A stretch of DNA of 64,000 nt, taken from contig VSQE01000003.1 in the NCBI GenBank assembly GCA_009775705.1, positions 1 through 64,000 of the forward strand, read 5' to 3'. The first letter of the stretch is position 1. Each line of letters starts with the position of its first letter. Below are positions 41,204 to 49,527 of the stretch, one piece after another. Both the position numbers and the translations under genes were made by a program. The stretch comes from Prevotellamassilia sp. (GTDB lineage Bacteria > Bacteroidota > Bacteroidia > Bacteroidales > Bacteroidaceae). The notes beneath the pieces are model-generated. The model was given only the letters and a program-made list of their open reading frames with translations, had not been told where the DNA came from and searched no databases.

Positions 41204-41689
41204 ATGCACAGCAAGATTTTTCAAATTACTCGAACACGAGTGGACAAGGACGACTACATGAACGAGGACACCCTCATGCAAGGCGATGACAGCTTTTTCG
41301 ATTATTGTGCCGAGATTGACGACGAAGAACGCCAGTACCATATCGACAACTTGGTAAACAACATTCTGCCCAAAGGCATGTTCGAACTTGTTTCCGACGA
41401 TACCATACGCTACAATGGCGGTGCGGCACAATGGAGAGAAGAGTTTGTCGCAGACATTCGAAGCAGGGCGGAAGCCATTACCCCCGAAAGCGTACAGGAA
41501 TGGATTGGCCCGGTCTATCAGCTTGAAAAATTTCTGAAAAACCCGCTCGATACCGCCTACTGGTTCTACATGGACGAAGAGGGATTGCAATCCCACGCCG
41601 AGCAATCCTACGAGTTCCTGCGGCAGGTATGCGAATTTGAACCCGGCACGCTACTCTATATCGGCGGTGTTATCGACTATCATTTTTAA
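41204..41689 (+). CDS. 161-residue ICE protein of unknown function
   Basis: I chose the ATG at 41204 because it directly follows leader L6; the frame runs on upstream through the leader but makes no protein sense there. The protein is acidic with helical segments (DDEERQYHIDNLVNNILP; WREEFVADIRSRAEAITPESVQEWI; YWFYMDEEGLQSHAEQSYEFLRQVC). It is 17 bp from pcfK-like and so part of the PcfK/PcfJ transcript. Role unknown. Confidence 0.65.
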   Translation: MHSKIFQITRTRVDKDDYMNEDTLMQGDDSFFDYCAEIDDEERQYHIDNLVNNILPKGMFELVSDDTIRYNGGAAQWREEFVADIRSRAEAITPESVQEWIGPVYQLEKFLKNPLDTAYWFYMDEEGLQSHAEQSYEFLRQVCEFEPGTLLYIGGVIDYHF

Positions 41690-41706
41690 CCTCAAAATGC
41701 AAAACG

Positions 41707-42132
41707 ATGAAAGGTACGGAACATTTCAAACAGACTATCAAGGAATACTTGGACGGCAGGGCGCAGACAGACGAACTTTTTGCTGTCTCCTATGCCAAAG
41801 AAAACAAGAACTTGGACGATTGTATCACGTTTATTCTCAATCAAGTAAAGGCAAGCGGCTGTTGCGGAATGACTGACGACGAGGTGTGGTCGCTCGCCAT
41901 TCATTACTATGATGAAGACAACATCGACGTAGGAAACCCCATTAGCTGCGGTGTCGTGGTCAACCACAAAGTAGAACTGACCGAAGAAGAAAAGGCACAG
42001 GCACGAAAGGAGGCGCTGAAAGCCTATCAGGAGGAAGAAATGCGCAAGATACAGCAACGCCACAGCAAGCCGAAGCCGACTGCCAAAGCCGCACAGAGCA
42101 ACCAAACAGAACTTTCACTTTTCGATTTCTGA
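41707..42132 (+). CDS. PcfK-like protein
   Basis: 141 residues. The N-terminal part (MKGTEHFKQTIKEYLDGRAQTDELFAVSYAKENKNLDDCITFILNQVKASGCCGMTDDEVWSLAIHYYDEDNI) matches the PcfK-like family, which goes with PcfJ on enterococcal and Bacteroidales conjugative elements. The C-terminus is a charged helix with a lysine-rich end. Its molecular function is not known. 2 bp before pcfJ. Confidence 0.8.
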   Translation: MKGTEHFKQTIKEYLDGRAQTDELFAVSYAKENKNLDDCITFILNQVKASGCCGMTDDEVWSLAIHYYDEDNIDVGNPISCGVVVNHKVELTEEEKAQARKEALKAYQEEEMRKIQQRHSKPKPTAKAAQSNQTELSLFDF

Positions 42133-42134
42133 CC

Positions 42135-43400
42135 ATGAAAGCACGAACGAAATTCCAACATAAGGTAGTAGCCGCCAACAGGCGGTTACTGCCTATCACG
42201 GAGAAGCAAACAGAATGGGCGTTCCGTCATACCGTCGGACATTACGCTTTTCGCACGCCCAGCGGACAAACGACCTGCCTCGATTGCGGGTATCGGTGGA
42301 ACGAGACGAAAACTAAACATTGCCATTGTCCGAACTGCCATGCCAAACTGACGCTCAAAGACACGCTTTGCCGCAAGACGGACGAGAAAAGTTATTTTTC
42401 CGTCATCACCACACAGGACGGATTTCAGGTACAGCGGATTTTCAGAATGACCGTTTATTATCACAAGAGCCGGAAAGCTCGGACGGACGTGTGCGAAGTG
42501 GCGAGGTATTGGTTGGACGAGAACGGTAAAACTGCTCTGACGGCCTTACAACGGGCAATGGGACGTTACTTGGATTGTTTTCTGTACGGGTCGGGATTGG
42601 AACTGCGGAACGACAACTATGTTTATAAATATATTGCGGATTGTTACGTTTATCCGAGATATACATCTATTCCGAAATTACGACGCAATGGTTTGAAAGG
42701 TTCGTTCGCCGACATCGCCCCGCAAAAGCTGATGAAAGCTCTGCTGTCTGACAGCCGTGTGGAAACGATACTCAAAAGCGGACGTAAACGCGACCTCAAG
42801 TATTTTATAGACCACCCGCAGGATTTGGATTTCTGTTGGCCGTCCTACAAAATCGTGTTACGCCAGAAGTATCGGATAAAAGACATGGGAATATGGACAG
42901 ATTATCTCCGTATGCTCGACAGGTGCGGCAAAGACTTGCACAACGCCCACTATGTTTGCCCTGCCGATTTGAAAGCCGAACACGACAAGTACCAGAACAA
43001 GGTGCGTATTCTCCAAGAGCAGAAAAAACGCATGGAGCAGATGAAACGGGCAAGGGAAAACGAGGCACGTTTCAGGGAGTTGAAAGGCAAGTTCTTCGGT
43101 CTGGAGTTCACGGACGGGACGATAGTCGTCCGTGTGCTGGACAGCGTGGAAGCCTACTACGACGAGGGCAATGCGTTGCATCACTGCGTAGGACAGTGCG
43201 AGTATTACCTCAAGCCGAATACGCTGGTATTCTCCGCACGGATAGAAAACAAGAGGGTCGAGACCGTAGAGTTGAGCCTCGAAACATTCAAGGTGCTGCA
43301 GTCGAGAGGGCTGTGTAACAAAAATACGAAATACCATAAACGGATTATGAACCTTGTGCATAAGAACATCGCACTTGTCCGAAAACGTATGACCGCCTGA
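42135..43400 (+). CDS. PcfJ-like protein
   Basis: 421 residues. A zinc knuckle (C48-x2-C51, C65-x2-C68) comes first. The C-terminal third has the PcfJ signature around EGNALHHCVGQCEYYLKPNTLVFSARIENKRVETVEL. A lysine-rich coiled segment (about 282-310) is in between. PcfJ proteins are found in conjugative plasmids and ICEs; their reaction is not established. The pair PcfK-PcfJ is kept together here, with the upstream gene at 41204. Confidence 0.85.
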   Translation: MKARTKFQHKVVAANRRLLPITEKQTEWAFRHTVGHYAFRTPSGQTTCLDCGYRWNETKTKHCHCPNCHAKLTLKDTLCRKTDEKSYFSVITTQDGFQVQRIFRMTVYYHKSRKARTDVCEVARYWLDENGKTALTALQRAMGRYLDCFLYGSGLELRNDNYVYKYIADCYVYPRYTSIPKLRRNGLKGSFADIAPQKLMKALLSDSRVETILKSGRKRDLKYFIDHPQDLDFCWPSYKIVLRQKYRIKDMGIWTDYLRMLDRCGKDLHNAHYVCPADLKAEHDKYQNKVRILQEQKKRMEQMKRARENEARFRELKGKFFGLEFTDGTIVVRVLDSVEAYYDEGNALHHCVGQCEYYLKPNTLVFSARIENKRVETVELSLETFKVLQSRGLCNKNTKYHKRIMNLVHKNIALVRKRMTA

Positions 43401-43418
43401 TACCGGCTGCTGTCGGTC

Positions 43419-43446
43419 AACCACCTGCCAATCGGGACAGGTGGTT
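43419..43446 (+). terminator. Terminator of the PcfK/PcfJ transcript
   Basis: Perfect stem aaccacctg / caggtggtt (loop ccaatcggga), followed by gttta. Confidence 0.7.
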
Positions 43447-43557
43447 GTTTATATTCCGGCCGTTGCCGCATACTTTTGTAGGCAGCTATCTTCACTTGAA
43501 TAGCCCAATCAGCCATTTATATGCCATGAGCAGGCAGGACGTTTATAGTTTGCTTCT

Positions 43558-43841
43558 CCCTTTTATACCGTCGGATTATCATTTCCTCGAAGCCCGTCAC
43601 CGCCACAGGCTGTTTTTACCGTGCAAAGGTACGGCGGACGAACGGCTGACCAAGTATCGCAGAGCTACCTTGCTGAAATTTGACGAAAACTTTCCGAAAT
43701 CACAGATCCCGGTATTTCATAAAATTTCATCGGCGGTTCCTTGTTTGCGGTTCTTGCTTCCGCCGTCGGGTATCGCACATAAAAACCGACCCTGCGGCGG
43801 GCTGAAAAGCTCGGAACAAAGGGAAATAAAAAAACGAAACG
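43558..43841 (+). promoter_or_regulatory. Long leader L7
   Basis: Ordered parts as in L1-L6: cccttttata 43558-43567, caaaggta 43624-43631 (TACCTTTG on the minus strand with TTGG 18 bp behind), a GC stem near 43780-43815, the aaagggaaataaaaaaa end, then ATG 43842. Confidence 0.5.
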
Positions 43842-44192
43842 ATGACAACAACAGAACAAATTATCGCAGTAGCCACAGGATTGGGCTGGCAAGCATCGAC
43901 AACGAAGTACGAAAATAGAGTGGTGTTCGATTTTCAGCAATATACGCCCAAAGGGCAGGATTTCAACGTCTCTGTTGAAATGAAAGACGGGGATTTCGAC
44001 AGGTTTCTGTGTGAATTGGAAAATTTCTACGAAGGCTTCGACCCCGACTATGAAACCTACCTGTGGATAGGCAATGACGGGCACGGCAAAAACGGTGCGC
44101 CCTACCACATCAAAGACATCGTAACCGATATGGAAGAAGCCGAGAAAATGATAGAAACCCTGTATGAAACATTAAAAAAAGCAATAGCATGA
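43842..44192 (+). CDS. 116-residue acidic ICE protein
   Basis: An alpha/beta protein (TEQIIAVATGLGWQASTTKYENRVVFDFQQYTPKGQDFNVSVEMKDGDFDRFLCEL), acidic overall. The style is of small proteins of Bacteroidales ICEs; a DNA-mimic role cannot be claimed. It overlaps the next gene by 4 bp. Confidence 0.62.
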   Translation: MTTTEQIIAVATGLGWQASTTKYENRVVFDFQQYTPKGQDFNVSVEMKDGDFDRFLCELENFYEGFDPDYETYLWIGNDGHGKNGAPYHIKDIVTDMEEAEKMIETLYETLKKAIA

Positions 44193-44383
44193 GAATGAAA
44201 ACACTTTACACAAAAGATGCGGAAAGGACAGGAATAAGCCGCTTTCCAAATTTCCACAAGACAGGAAGCATCACCGGAATGAAAGAACTGTATTATGGCA
44301 AAAACGCCCTTTTGGTACGTTGTGGCAATTACATCTACAATGTATCGAGCGAACCCGAAATTTATTATAACATAGCACATTAA
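44189..44383 (+). CDS. 64-residue ICE protein
   Basis: Small basic protein (TKDAERTGISRFPNFHKTGSITGMKELYYGKNALLVRCGNYIYNVSS). Strand-rich C-terminal half. Coupled to the preceding gene by a 4-bp overlap. Such genes are common in Bacteroidales ICEs next to LPD-type proteins; unknown role. Confidence 0.6.
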   Translation: MRMKTLYTKDAERTGISRFPNFHKTGSITGMKELYYGKNALLVRCGNYIYNVSSEPEIYYNIAH

Positions 44384-44680
44384 ATGATATTCATTATGGA
44401 AAGGACAAGTTGTAAGACGGATTTTCAGAGTTGGAAAGGTATAATGGCTCTAAAATTACTCTGCTGCAATATAATTGCAGGCCGTTTTGATTGGAAGAAA
44501 TATTGTACGCCACAACCTTACTGTGGTCAGGATATTTGCGTCATACCATTACATTGCTCCTACGGACAGATAGGCTATACCGTGTATTTCCCTTATGCTG
44601 ATATGCCGGAAGTGGAATACGATTGGGAAATGAACAAATTAACTATCGACAAAGAGAACTGGGAAAGCTATTTAACGTGA
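44384..44680 (+). CDS. 98-residue ICE protein
   Basis: The ATG at 44384 follows the previous stop directly; a second ATG at 44396 (MERTSCKTDFQ) is equally possible. Cysteine-rich (C10, about C27, C28, C41, C47, C52, C58) with short strands (YTVYFPYADMPEVEYDWEMNKLTID). Not recognised. Confidence 0.55.
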   Translation: MIFIMERTSCKTDFQSWKGIMALKLLCCNIIAGRFDWKKYCTPQPYCGQDICVIPLHCSYGQIGYTVYFPYADMPEVEYDWEMNKLTIDKENWESYLT

Positions 44681-45011
44681 GTATAATTCAAATATAGCCA
44701 GTTGCCCGTCTTTGAAAAACATACATCAATGGCGGGCTTCTTTCAAAAAACAGTATGTTGTTATGGTAGAAAGGGAGTTGGAAATAAAGTTGTATTAAAG
44801 GAGCGGGGCATGGAATATGCATTCAACCATATATTTTCCCTGAAATTGAGCAATTTCTTTGCAAAAATCATCTGCTATACGATAAATCTCCGTAACTTTG
44901 GTCTCTGAAAACATCATGGTAATTGCTTAAATGTCGTTAATTGAATACTATAAATTCAATGCTTTTATTGCTATGTGCCTAATTTATTTACAGAATTAGA
45001 ATTGAAAGAAT
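44681..45011 (+). promoter_or_regulatory. Gap with terminator and promoter-like site
   Basis: A gcccg/cgggc hairpin (44704-44737) followed by ttctttc may end the previous transcript. TAACTTTG at 44893-44900 with TCTG 18 bp upstream looks like the promoter of the gene at 45012; the leader would be about 105 nt. No gene called. Confidence 0.5.
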
Positions 45012-45380
45012 ATGACACAGACTTTTTATACCAAATGGCAATCTTCTGTCCTTGCAGATGCAGGGAATTATGTATCAAAGGAATACAATAACTTCCAAAC
45101 GGCGTTGTTGAGTGAAATATCCAAATATGCAAAAGCCGTGGATGCGGCAGTTGTAGCCGAGAGCAAGGGGCATTACCTTACAAGTTGCTTTATTGAGCGT
45201 AACGGTAAATTCGTGTACATAAGCCATTCTTCGGATGCGCGGATGGACGGTGGGGTAAAGATAGAACTTGATTCGTTCCTGATACGGACTGCCCGGCACG
45301 TAAAGGATTATACTGGTGGTATCAATCAATATTGCGATATGTCACAGCTACAGTCAATGATTGACAAACTGTTGTCTTAA
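45012..45380 (+). CDS. 122-residue protein of unknown function
   Basis: Alpha/beta, starting MTQTFYTKWQSSVLADAGNYVSKEY; the middle (SCFIERNGKFVYISHSSDARMDGG) is strand-rich. It has its own promoter-like site and is convergent to the large minus-strand transfer operon, with one hairpin between the two stops. AT-richer than neighbours. No family recognised. Confidence 0.58.
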   Translation: MTQTFYTKWQSSVLADAGNYVSKEYNNFQTALLSEISKYAKAVDAAVVAESKGHYLTSCFIERNGKFVYISHSSDARMDGGVKIELDSFLIRTARHVKDYTGGINQYCDMSQLQSMIDKLLS

Positions 45381-45396
45381 TGTAATGTATAAGAAT

Positions 45397-45427
45397 GTGA
45401 GGTGGCTTCACTTCAACGCCACCTCAC
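45397..45427. terminator. Shared terminator between converging transcripts
   Basis: Perfect stem gtgaggtggc / gccacctcac with an 11-nt loop between the stop codons at 45380 and 45439. Confidence 0.7.
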
Positions 45428-45438
45428 ACTCGTTTCCG

Positions 45439-47124
45439 TTATCGGTGCAGACCGCTGATGTAGCTTTCCTCTTGCACTTCGGCCTGGTATTCTTCCATAC
45501 CCTCCAGTTTCTCGTTCACGCTTTGCAGGTTGGCTTCCATCGACAGACAATGGTTGTAAGCGAAGCGGTGTCTGTCGGGTATATCCGTACCGGTAAACGG
45601 TCCGGCATTGAGCGTGTCGGTTTCCCTGTTATACCAGACGAACAGATGTTTTCCGTTCGGCATCTCGAACATCGGGAGTTTCTGATGTTTCAGGACATCA
45701 AACTCTTCCGCCGCCATATCCTTGGCCACCTCTTTCACATCATCGCTGGCGCGGTCGGTTCCGTAACGCCGGATATGGTCTCGCACCTCCTGTTCCGTGT
45801 ACTTCAGCATGATGTCGTAAGTGCCCCCGACACTTCCGTTGTACACTACGGCAAAGTCTTTATCCTCGATTAGCAGATCATCTCCCCGGTTCTGGAGGGG
45901 AGAAGCGAATGTATGCTGCTCGTCCATACCGTTGCCGTCGTAATACTCCTTGGCGAGTGCCAGCAATCCCTTGTAGTCGCCTTTGTCCTTCAATTCGTCC
46001 AGTTGCGTCGTGTCATCGGTGGATTGGAGATAAGCCACCGATGCGTAAAAGATACGTTCCTTGGTCGAGTGTTTGTTCTCTTGCTCTTCAGTAACATTTT
46101 GTTCCAACTCCTGTGCAATCTTATCCACCTTTTGAGTAACGATTGACGAAGCCCTTTTCACGTCCAGAAGCGTCGTCTTGATAAACTGTGGCGATTCCTT
46201 CAATTCATCGAGCCACCCTTTGAGGTATGCGCAACTGTCTTCCTTGATATGCTTGGTCATGCCATAGCGTTGTGCGATCAGTGCACTGCCGAGTTCGGCC
46301 ACCAGTTCCTCGCGGGCATACTCTTTCGAGCCGAAAGATGTCGGCTGGAGGCGGTCGAGAACACCCTCGGCGCCGGTGGAGTGGACCATTTCATGAAACA
46401 GCGTTCCGTAAAAGGCTTCTCCGGACTGGAACTGTTCTTTTTCGGGCACGATTATCTCGTTTCTCGTAATCGAGTAGTATGCTTCGTCCTGATGTCTCGG
46501 TTTGATAGGACAAATCCAAAGGTTATCCCGAATCATCGTATCGACGGGCGCGAAACTGAAATGTTCGCCGTTTTCGATCCTTTTCCCGTTCTCTACCTCC
46601 AACTGCTCCCACAACTCCGGTCGTGCCTCCCGCAAGTTGGTCTGGGCGACATTGAACACCCGGAACACCTGCATTTTGGGATAGACGTTGTATTGCGCCT
46701 TCTCCTCGTCGGAGAGCTTCTTGTAATCGTCATACTTGATTTTTTCCTTTGTCTCCTTGTGTATGCAGGTGAATGTGGTCAGCATCACGGGAAAGGATTT
46801 CTCGCCTTTCAGCACAGATACCCTTGGCAGTTCTTGTCCGTCCTTACCGGGTTTGTTGAGCCGCTGCACGCAGTCGAACGTACAGAAACGGGGAATCTTG
46901 TACCCTTCGTTCTCACAATGCAGGAGCAGCATCAGGGCGTTCATACCGTTGTACTCGCGCCCCGACAGGTTACGCGGCCATTGCAGTACACCCTCGGTAA
47001 ACCACGGCTTGTGCCAATCTTTCTGGATGCTTTCGATTTTCTCGATCATCATCTCGGCAAAGAGGTCCAGCGCCTTATCCTCGCTGTTCGGTCCCTCTGT
47101 ATTTCGCTTTCTATAACCGGCCAT
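45439..47124 (-). CDS. ArdC-type zincin metallopeptidase protein
   Basis: 561 residues, last gene of the transfer operon. Residues 20-160 are the ArdC N-terminal domain, which binds single-stranded DNA (WFTEGVLQWPRNLSGREYNGMNALMLLLHC). Next comes a zincin site, HEMVH (244-248), with YAREELVAE (269-277) supplying the third ligand. The C-terminal third has no clear call. ArdC-type proteins protect incoming DNA from host restriction. All metal ligands are present, so it should be active. Confidence 0.8.
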   Translation of the reverse strand: MAGYRKRNTEGPNSEDKALDLFAEMMIEKIESIQKDWHKPWFTEGVLQWPRNLSGREYNGMNALMLLLHCENEGYKIPRFCTFDCVQRLNKPGKDGQELPRVSVLKGEKSFPVMLTTFTCIHKETKEKIKYDDYKKLSDEEKAQYNVYPKMQVFRVFNVAQTNLREARPELWEQLEVENGKRIENGEHFSFAPVDTMIRDNLWICPIKPRHQDEAYYSITRNEIIVPEKEQFQSGEAFYGTLFHEMVHSTGAEGVLDRLQPTSFGSKEYAREELVAELGSALIAQRYGMTKHIKEDSCAYLKGWLDELKESPQFIKTTLLDVKRASSIVTQKVDKIAQELEQNVTEEQENKHSTKERIFYASVAYLQSTDDTTQLDELKDKGDYKGLLALAKEYYDGNGMDEQHTFASPLQNRGDDLLIEDKDFAVVYNGSVGGTYDIMLKYTEQEVRDHIRRYGTDRASDDVKEVAKDMAAEEFDVLKHQKLPMFEMPNGKHLFVWYNRETDTLNAGPFTGTDIPDRHRFAYNHCLSMEANLQSVNEKLEGMEEYQAEVQEESYISGLHR

Positions 47125-47129
47125 GACTG

Positions 47130-47741
47130 CTACTGATTGGAGTTATCCGATTCGGGAACATATTGCATCAATTCTTCCACTCGGCAGGAGATGTCCGGCT
47201 TCCCGTTATGTACCGAGACCGTCAGTTCGCCCTTGGCCTCTACCTTGACACCCGGTTGCAACCACTCTTCGCGTTGCCTGTCGAAGCAGAAGAAGCGCAC
47301 CCACTGGTACTCGAAATTCTCATCGACCTTCTTGATGCTGAATGCCGAGAACATCGTGTAGGGTTTGTCGTTCCTGTCTTTCCGTTCCTCGATATTTTTG
47401 CCCACTTTACCGCGAAATGCCATATCTCCTTTGAGAAAATCCGCCGTGTCTGAGGCAACCGGATCGATACGGTCTGCAAAAAGGTTGAAATAGAGTTTGT
47501 CACCCCTGCGTTTCAGAAACAGCGTTCCTGTAATCTCCACGTGCGAACCGTTCCGATAACCTGATGCCTCCTCTTGGGAGCCGTCTTTGCTGACACTGAT
47601 TTCGATAACTTCGTTTTGACCGTCTCGGTCCGGAATCGTGACACGTAGCGGAAAAGACAGAAACGAATTTCCTTCCTTGTTTGTTCTCGCCGAAGCATTG
47701 CGGCCTATCGTGCCGCATACCGTAACATTACATTTAATCAT
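47130..47741 (-). CDS. OB-fold single-strand DNA-binding-like protein
   Basis: 203 residues from the ATG at 47741 (a longer frame starts at 47783 but adds a non-family tail). The order VTVCGTIGRNASARTNKEGNSFLSFPLRVTIPDRDG, EVIEISVSKDG, HVEITGTLFLKRRGDKLYFNLFADRIDP looks like an SSB-type OB fold, and the second half (FRGKVGKNIEERKDRNDKPYTMFSAFS..VRFFCFDRQREEWLQPGVKVEAKGELTVS) like a second one. A two-OB SSB would coat DNA during transfer. It is placed 5 bp before the ArdC-type gene. Confidence 0.68.
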   Translation of the reverse strand: MIKCNVTVCGTIGRNASARTNKEGNSFLSFPLRVTIPDRDGQNEVIEISVSKDGSQEEASGYRNGSHVEITGTLFLKRRGDKLYFNLFADRIDPVASDTADFLKGDMAFRGKVGKNIEERKDRNDKPYTMFSAFSIKKVDENFEYQWVRFFCFDRQREEWLQPGVKVEAKGELTVSVHNGKPDISCRVEELMQYVPESDNSNQ

Positions 47742-47825
47742 TTTGCTTTTGTCTTTTAATGATACACATATACCATCTGACAAACAGGGTCCTATGAATT
47801 GAAGTTGAACAGACTGGTGGCGGCC

Positions 47826-48002
47826 CTAATCAGGAGCACGTATCCTTATGTAGATGAATCCTGCTGCAATCAGCAACTGCACCCCCATGACGACGAGCGT
47901 TGTCACCCAGCCCAGCAGCAGGTAACAGAGCAGAATGTGCAGGACGCAGACGGATAGTCCGAATAGATACCCGCATAACCGTATCATCACGCGTTTTATC
48001 AT
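47826..48002 (-). CDS. 58-residue two-helix membrane protein
   Basis: Starts MIKRVMIRLCGYLFGLSVCVLH. Two hydrophobic segments (about 8-28 and 32-52) with a basic start. It lies between the OB-fold gene and the M23/glucosaminidase gene, 12 bp from the latter. Size and context fit the small membrane subunits in conjugation operons. Confidence 0.55.
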   Translation of the reverse strand: MIKRVMIRLCGYLFGLSVCVLHILLCYLLLGWVTTLVVMGVQLLIAAGFIYIRIRAPD

Positions 48003-48014
48003 GGCTTTCGGATT

Positions 48015-49523
48015 TTATCGTTTCAGGATTTCCGTCTGTCCCCGTTGCTCGGCCATTCCCTGCTCGAAATTCAGCGAGGCTGCCTCCGAGAGGATGACCG
48101 TGTTCAACAGTCCAGTCACACGCAGTCGTTTGGCTTCTTCCGAAAGAGAACCGTCGTTAAGCGTCACCGACAGGCGGCTTAACTCGGCAGAGGTCAGTTC
48201 CCGCGATACCTGGACGCTTCCGTTGTCCGCTTGCAGGACAGCCCGCCCGTTTTCCCCGATCACGAGGTCGCAACTTTTCATGCCGGGCAACAGCGATGTC
48301 AGGTCGATTTCCCGGCGGTCCATCGCCTCGGAAATGGCCGCCTTTTGTTCTTCCTCGTTTTTGCTGTCGATTTGCGTCGCCAGCAACATCAGGGAGGTAA
48401 AAGCGGTCATGGCCATCTCCACGATAGGGTCGCTACACCCTGACAGTCCCACGCCGCTGTCCTCCGAGGAGAGCAGTTTTTTCATCCATGCATCGGGTGA
48501 AAGGTTTTCCTTGGCATTCTCCGGACTTTTATATTTGGCGAACAGGTCGTTGCCGTTATGCAACACTTGTTGTTTGATGTTGCCCTTTTGTGCGATTTCA
48601 GCCAGATACGCTGCCGGATCGACGTCCCGTTGCGTACCGTCCGCATGAATTTGCCGGACACTGAAATGCAGGTGTTCCCCGCTCTTGCCCGATTTACCGA
48701 GCCGATTTCCGGCCTGTACTGTATCATCGGTTCTCACGAATACCTCGCCGAGGTTTTTGTAGGTACACTGTATTTTGCAGCCGTCCGCACGGGGGTATTC
48801 CACCGTGAGCGATTTGTTTCCGACAGCGACGACCTTGCCGCCTTGTTCCGTCGCCAGCACTGCATCGCCGTTGTTACATCGGATGTCCATGCCTGTGTGC
48901 ATTCGTTTTGTCCCGTCCTTGGTGTCTTGCCGCATACCGAACGGTGAGGTGACGAAAAGAAACTCTTTCCGTTCCACCGGAAACGAATAGTCCACTGCAT
49001 TTCCGGCTTCCCGGAGCGGGTTCTCTTCCACACCGAACCGCTTTCCCTGCGCTTCCATCTCCTGCATGACCTGACGGTCGTACTTTTGCAGCCCGTTCTG
49101 CTCGATGATACGTTGCAGACTGTCGGCATAATGCCCGCCCGTGGCATAGCCCGCCTTTTCGAGCCCCAGCGTCCAGCCTTTGTAGTCGTCGGGAGAGAGC
49201 GAGAAACAACGGGCATAGCGGTTGTTCTCTTTCAGGAAGCGTGAGTGATGCTCATACGAATCGCCCACACTGTCGTAACTGCAGAACTTCTCGTTCGGCT
49301 TGTCATCGGAATACAGGCTGTACCGGCCACCCTCGGCAATCCATTCGGGCGTGGCCTTGATACCGAAGTGGTTGTTCTCATTCTGCGCCAAACGGCTCTG
49401 TCCGTTGGAACTTTCCAGTATGCCCTGTGCCAGCGTCACGGAGGCCGGAATGCCGTACCGCCGCATCTGTTCCATCGCATAGTCTGCATATTGTTCCGTA
49501 TATTCTTGATTCTTGTTTGCCAT
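48015..49523 (-). CDS. Glucosaminidase + M23 peptidase cell-wall hydrolase
   Basis: 502 residues with two wall-cutting domains. First is a glucosaminidase/flagellum-type muramidase (about 15-145; SVTLAQGILESSNGQSRLAQNENNHFGIKA, catalytic E37). Second is an M23/LytM endopeptidase (about 185-300) with H209, D213 and SGEHLHFSV (H284, H286). Both active sites look complete. It should open peptidoglycan locally so that the transfer machine can cross the wall. No signal peptide is visible, so export may use the conjugation apparatus itself. The C-terminal 180 residues have no known domain. Confidence 0.82.
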   Translation of the reverse strand: MANKNQEYTEQYADYAMEQMRRYGIPASVTLAQGILESSNGQSRLAQNENNHFGIKATPEWIAEGGRYSLYSDDKPNEKFCSYDSVGDSYEHHSRFLKENNRYARCFSLSPDDYKGWTLGLEKAGYATGGHYADSLQRIIEQNGLQKYDRQVMQEMEAQGKRFGVEENPLREAGNAVDYSFPVERKEFLFVTSPFGMRQDTKDGTKRMHTGMDIRCNNGDAVLATEQGGKVVAVGNKSLTVEYPRADGCKIQCTYKNLGEVFVRTDDTVQAGNRLGKSGKSGEHLHFSVRQIHADGTQRDVDPAAYLAEIAQKGNIKQQVLHNGNDLFAKYKSPENAKENLSPDAWMKKLLSSEDSGVGLSGCSDPIVEMAMTAFTSLMLLATQIDSKNEEEQKAAISEAMDRREIDLTSLLPGMKSCDLVIGENGRAVLQADNGSVQVSRELTSAELSRLSVTLNDGSLSEEAKRLRVTGLLNTVILSEAASLNFEQGMAEQRGQTEILKR

Positions 49524-49527
49524 ATTT

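Noticed and set aside
44702..44908. A 68-codon plus-strand frame in the 44.7-45.0 kb gap
   Set aside because: Overlaps a hairpin and a promoter-like site; residue composition is not protein-like.
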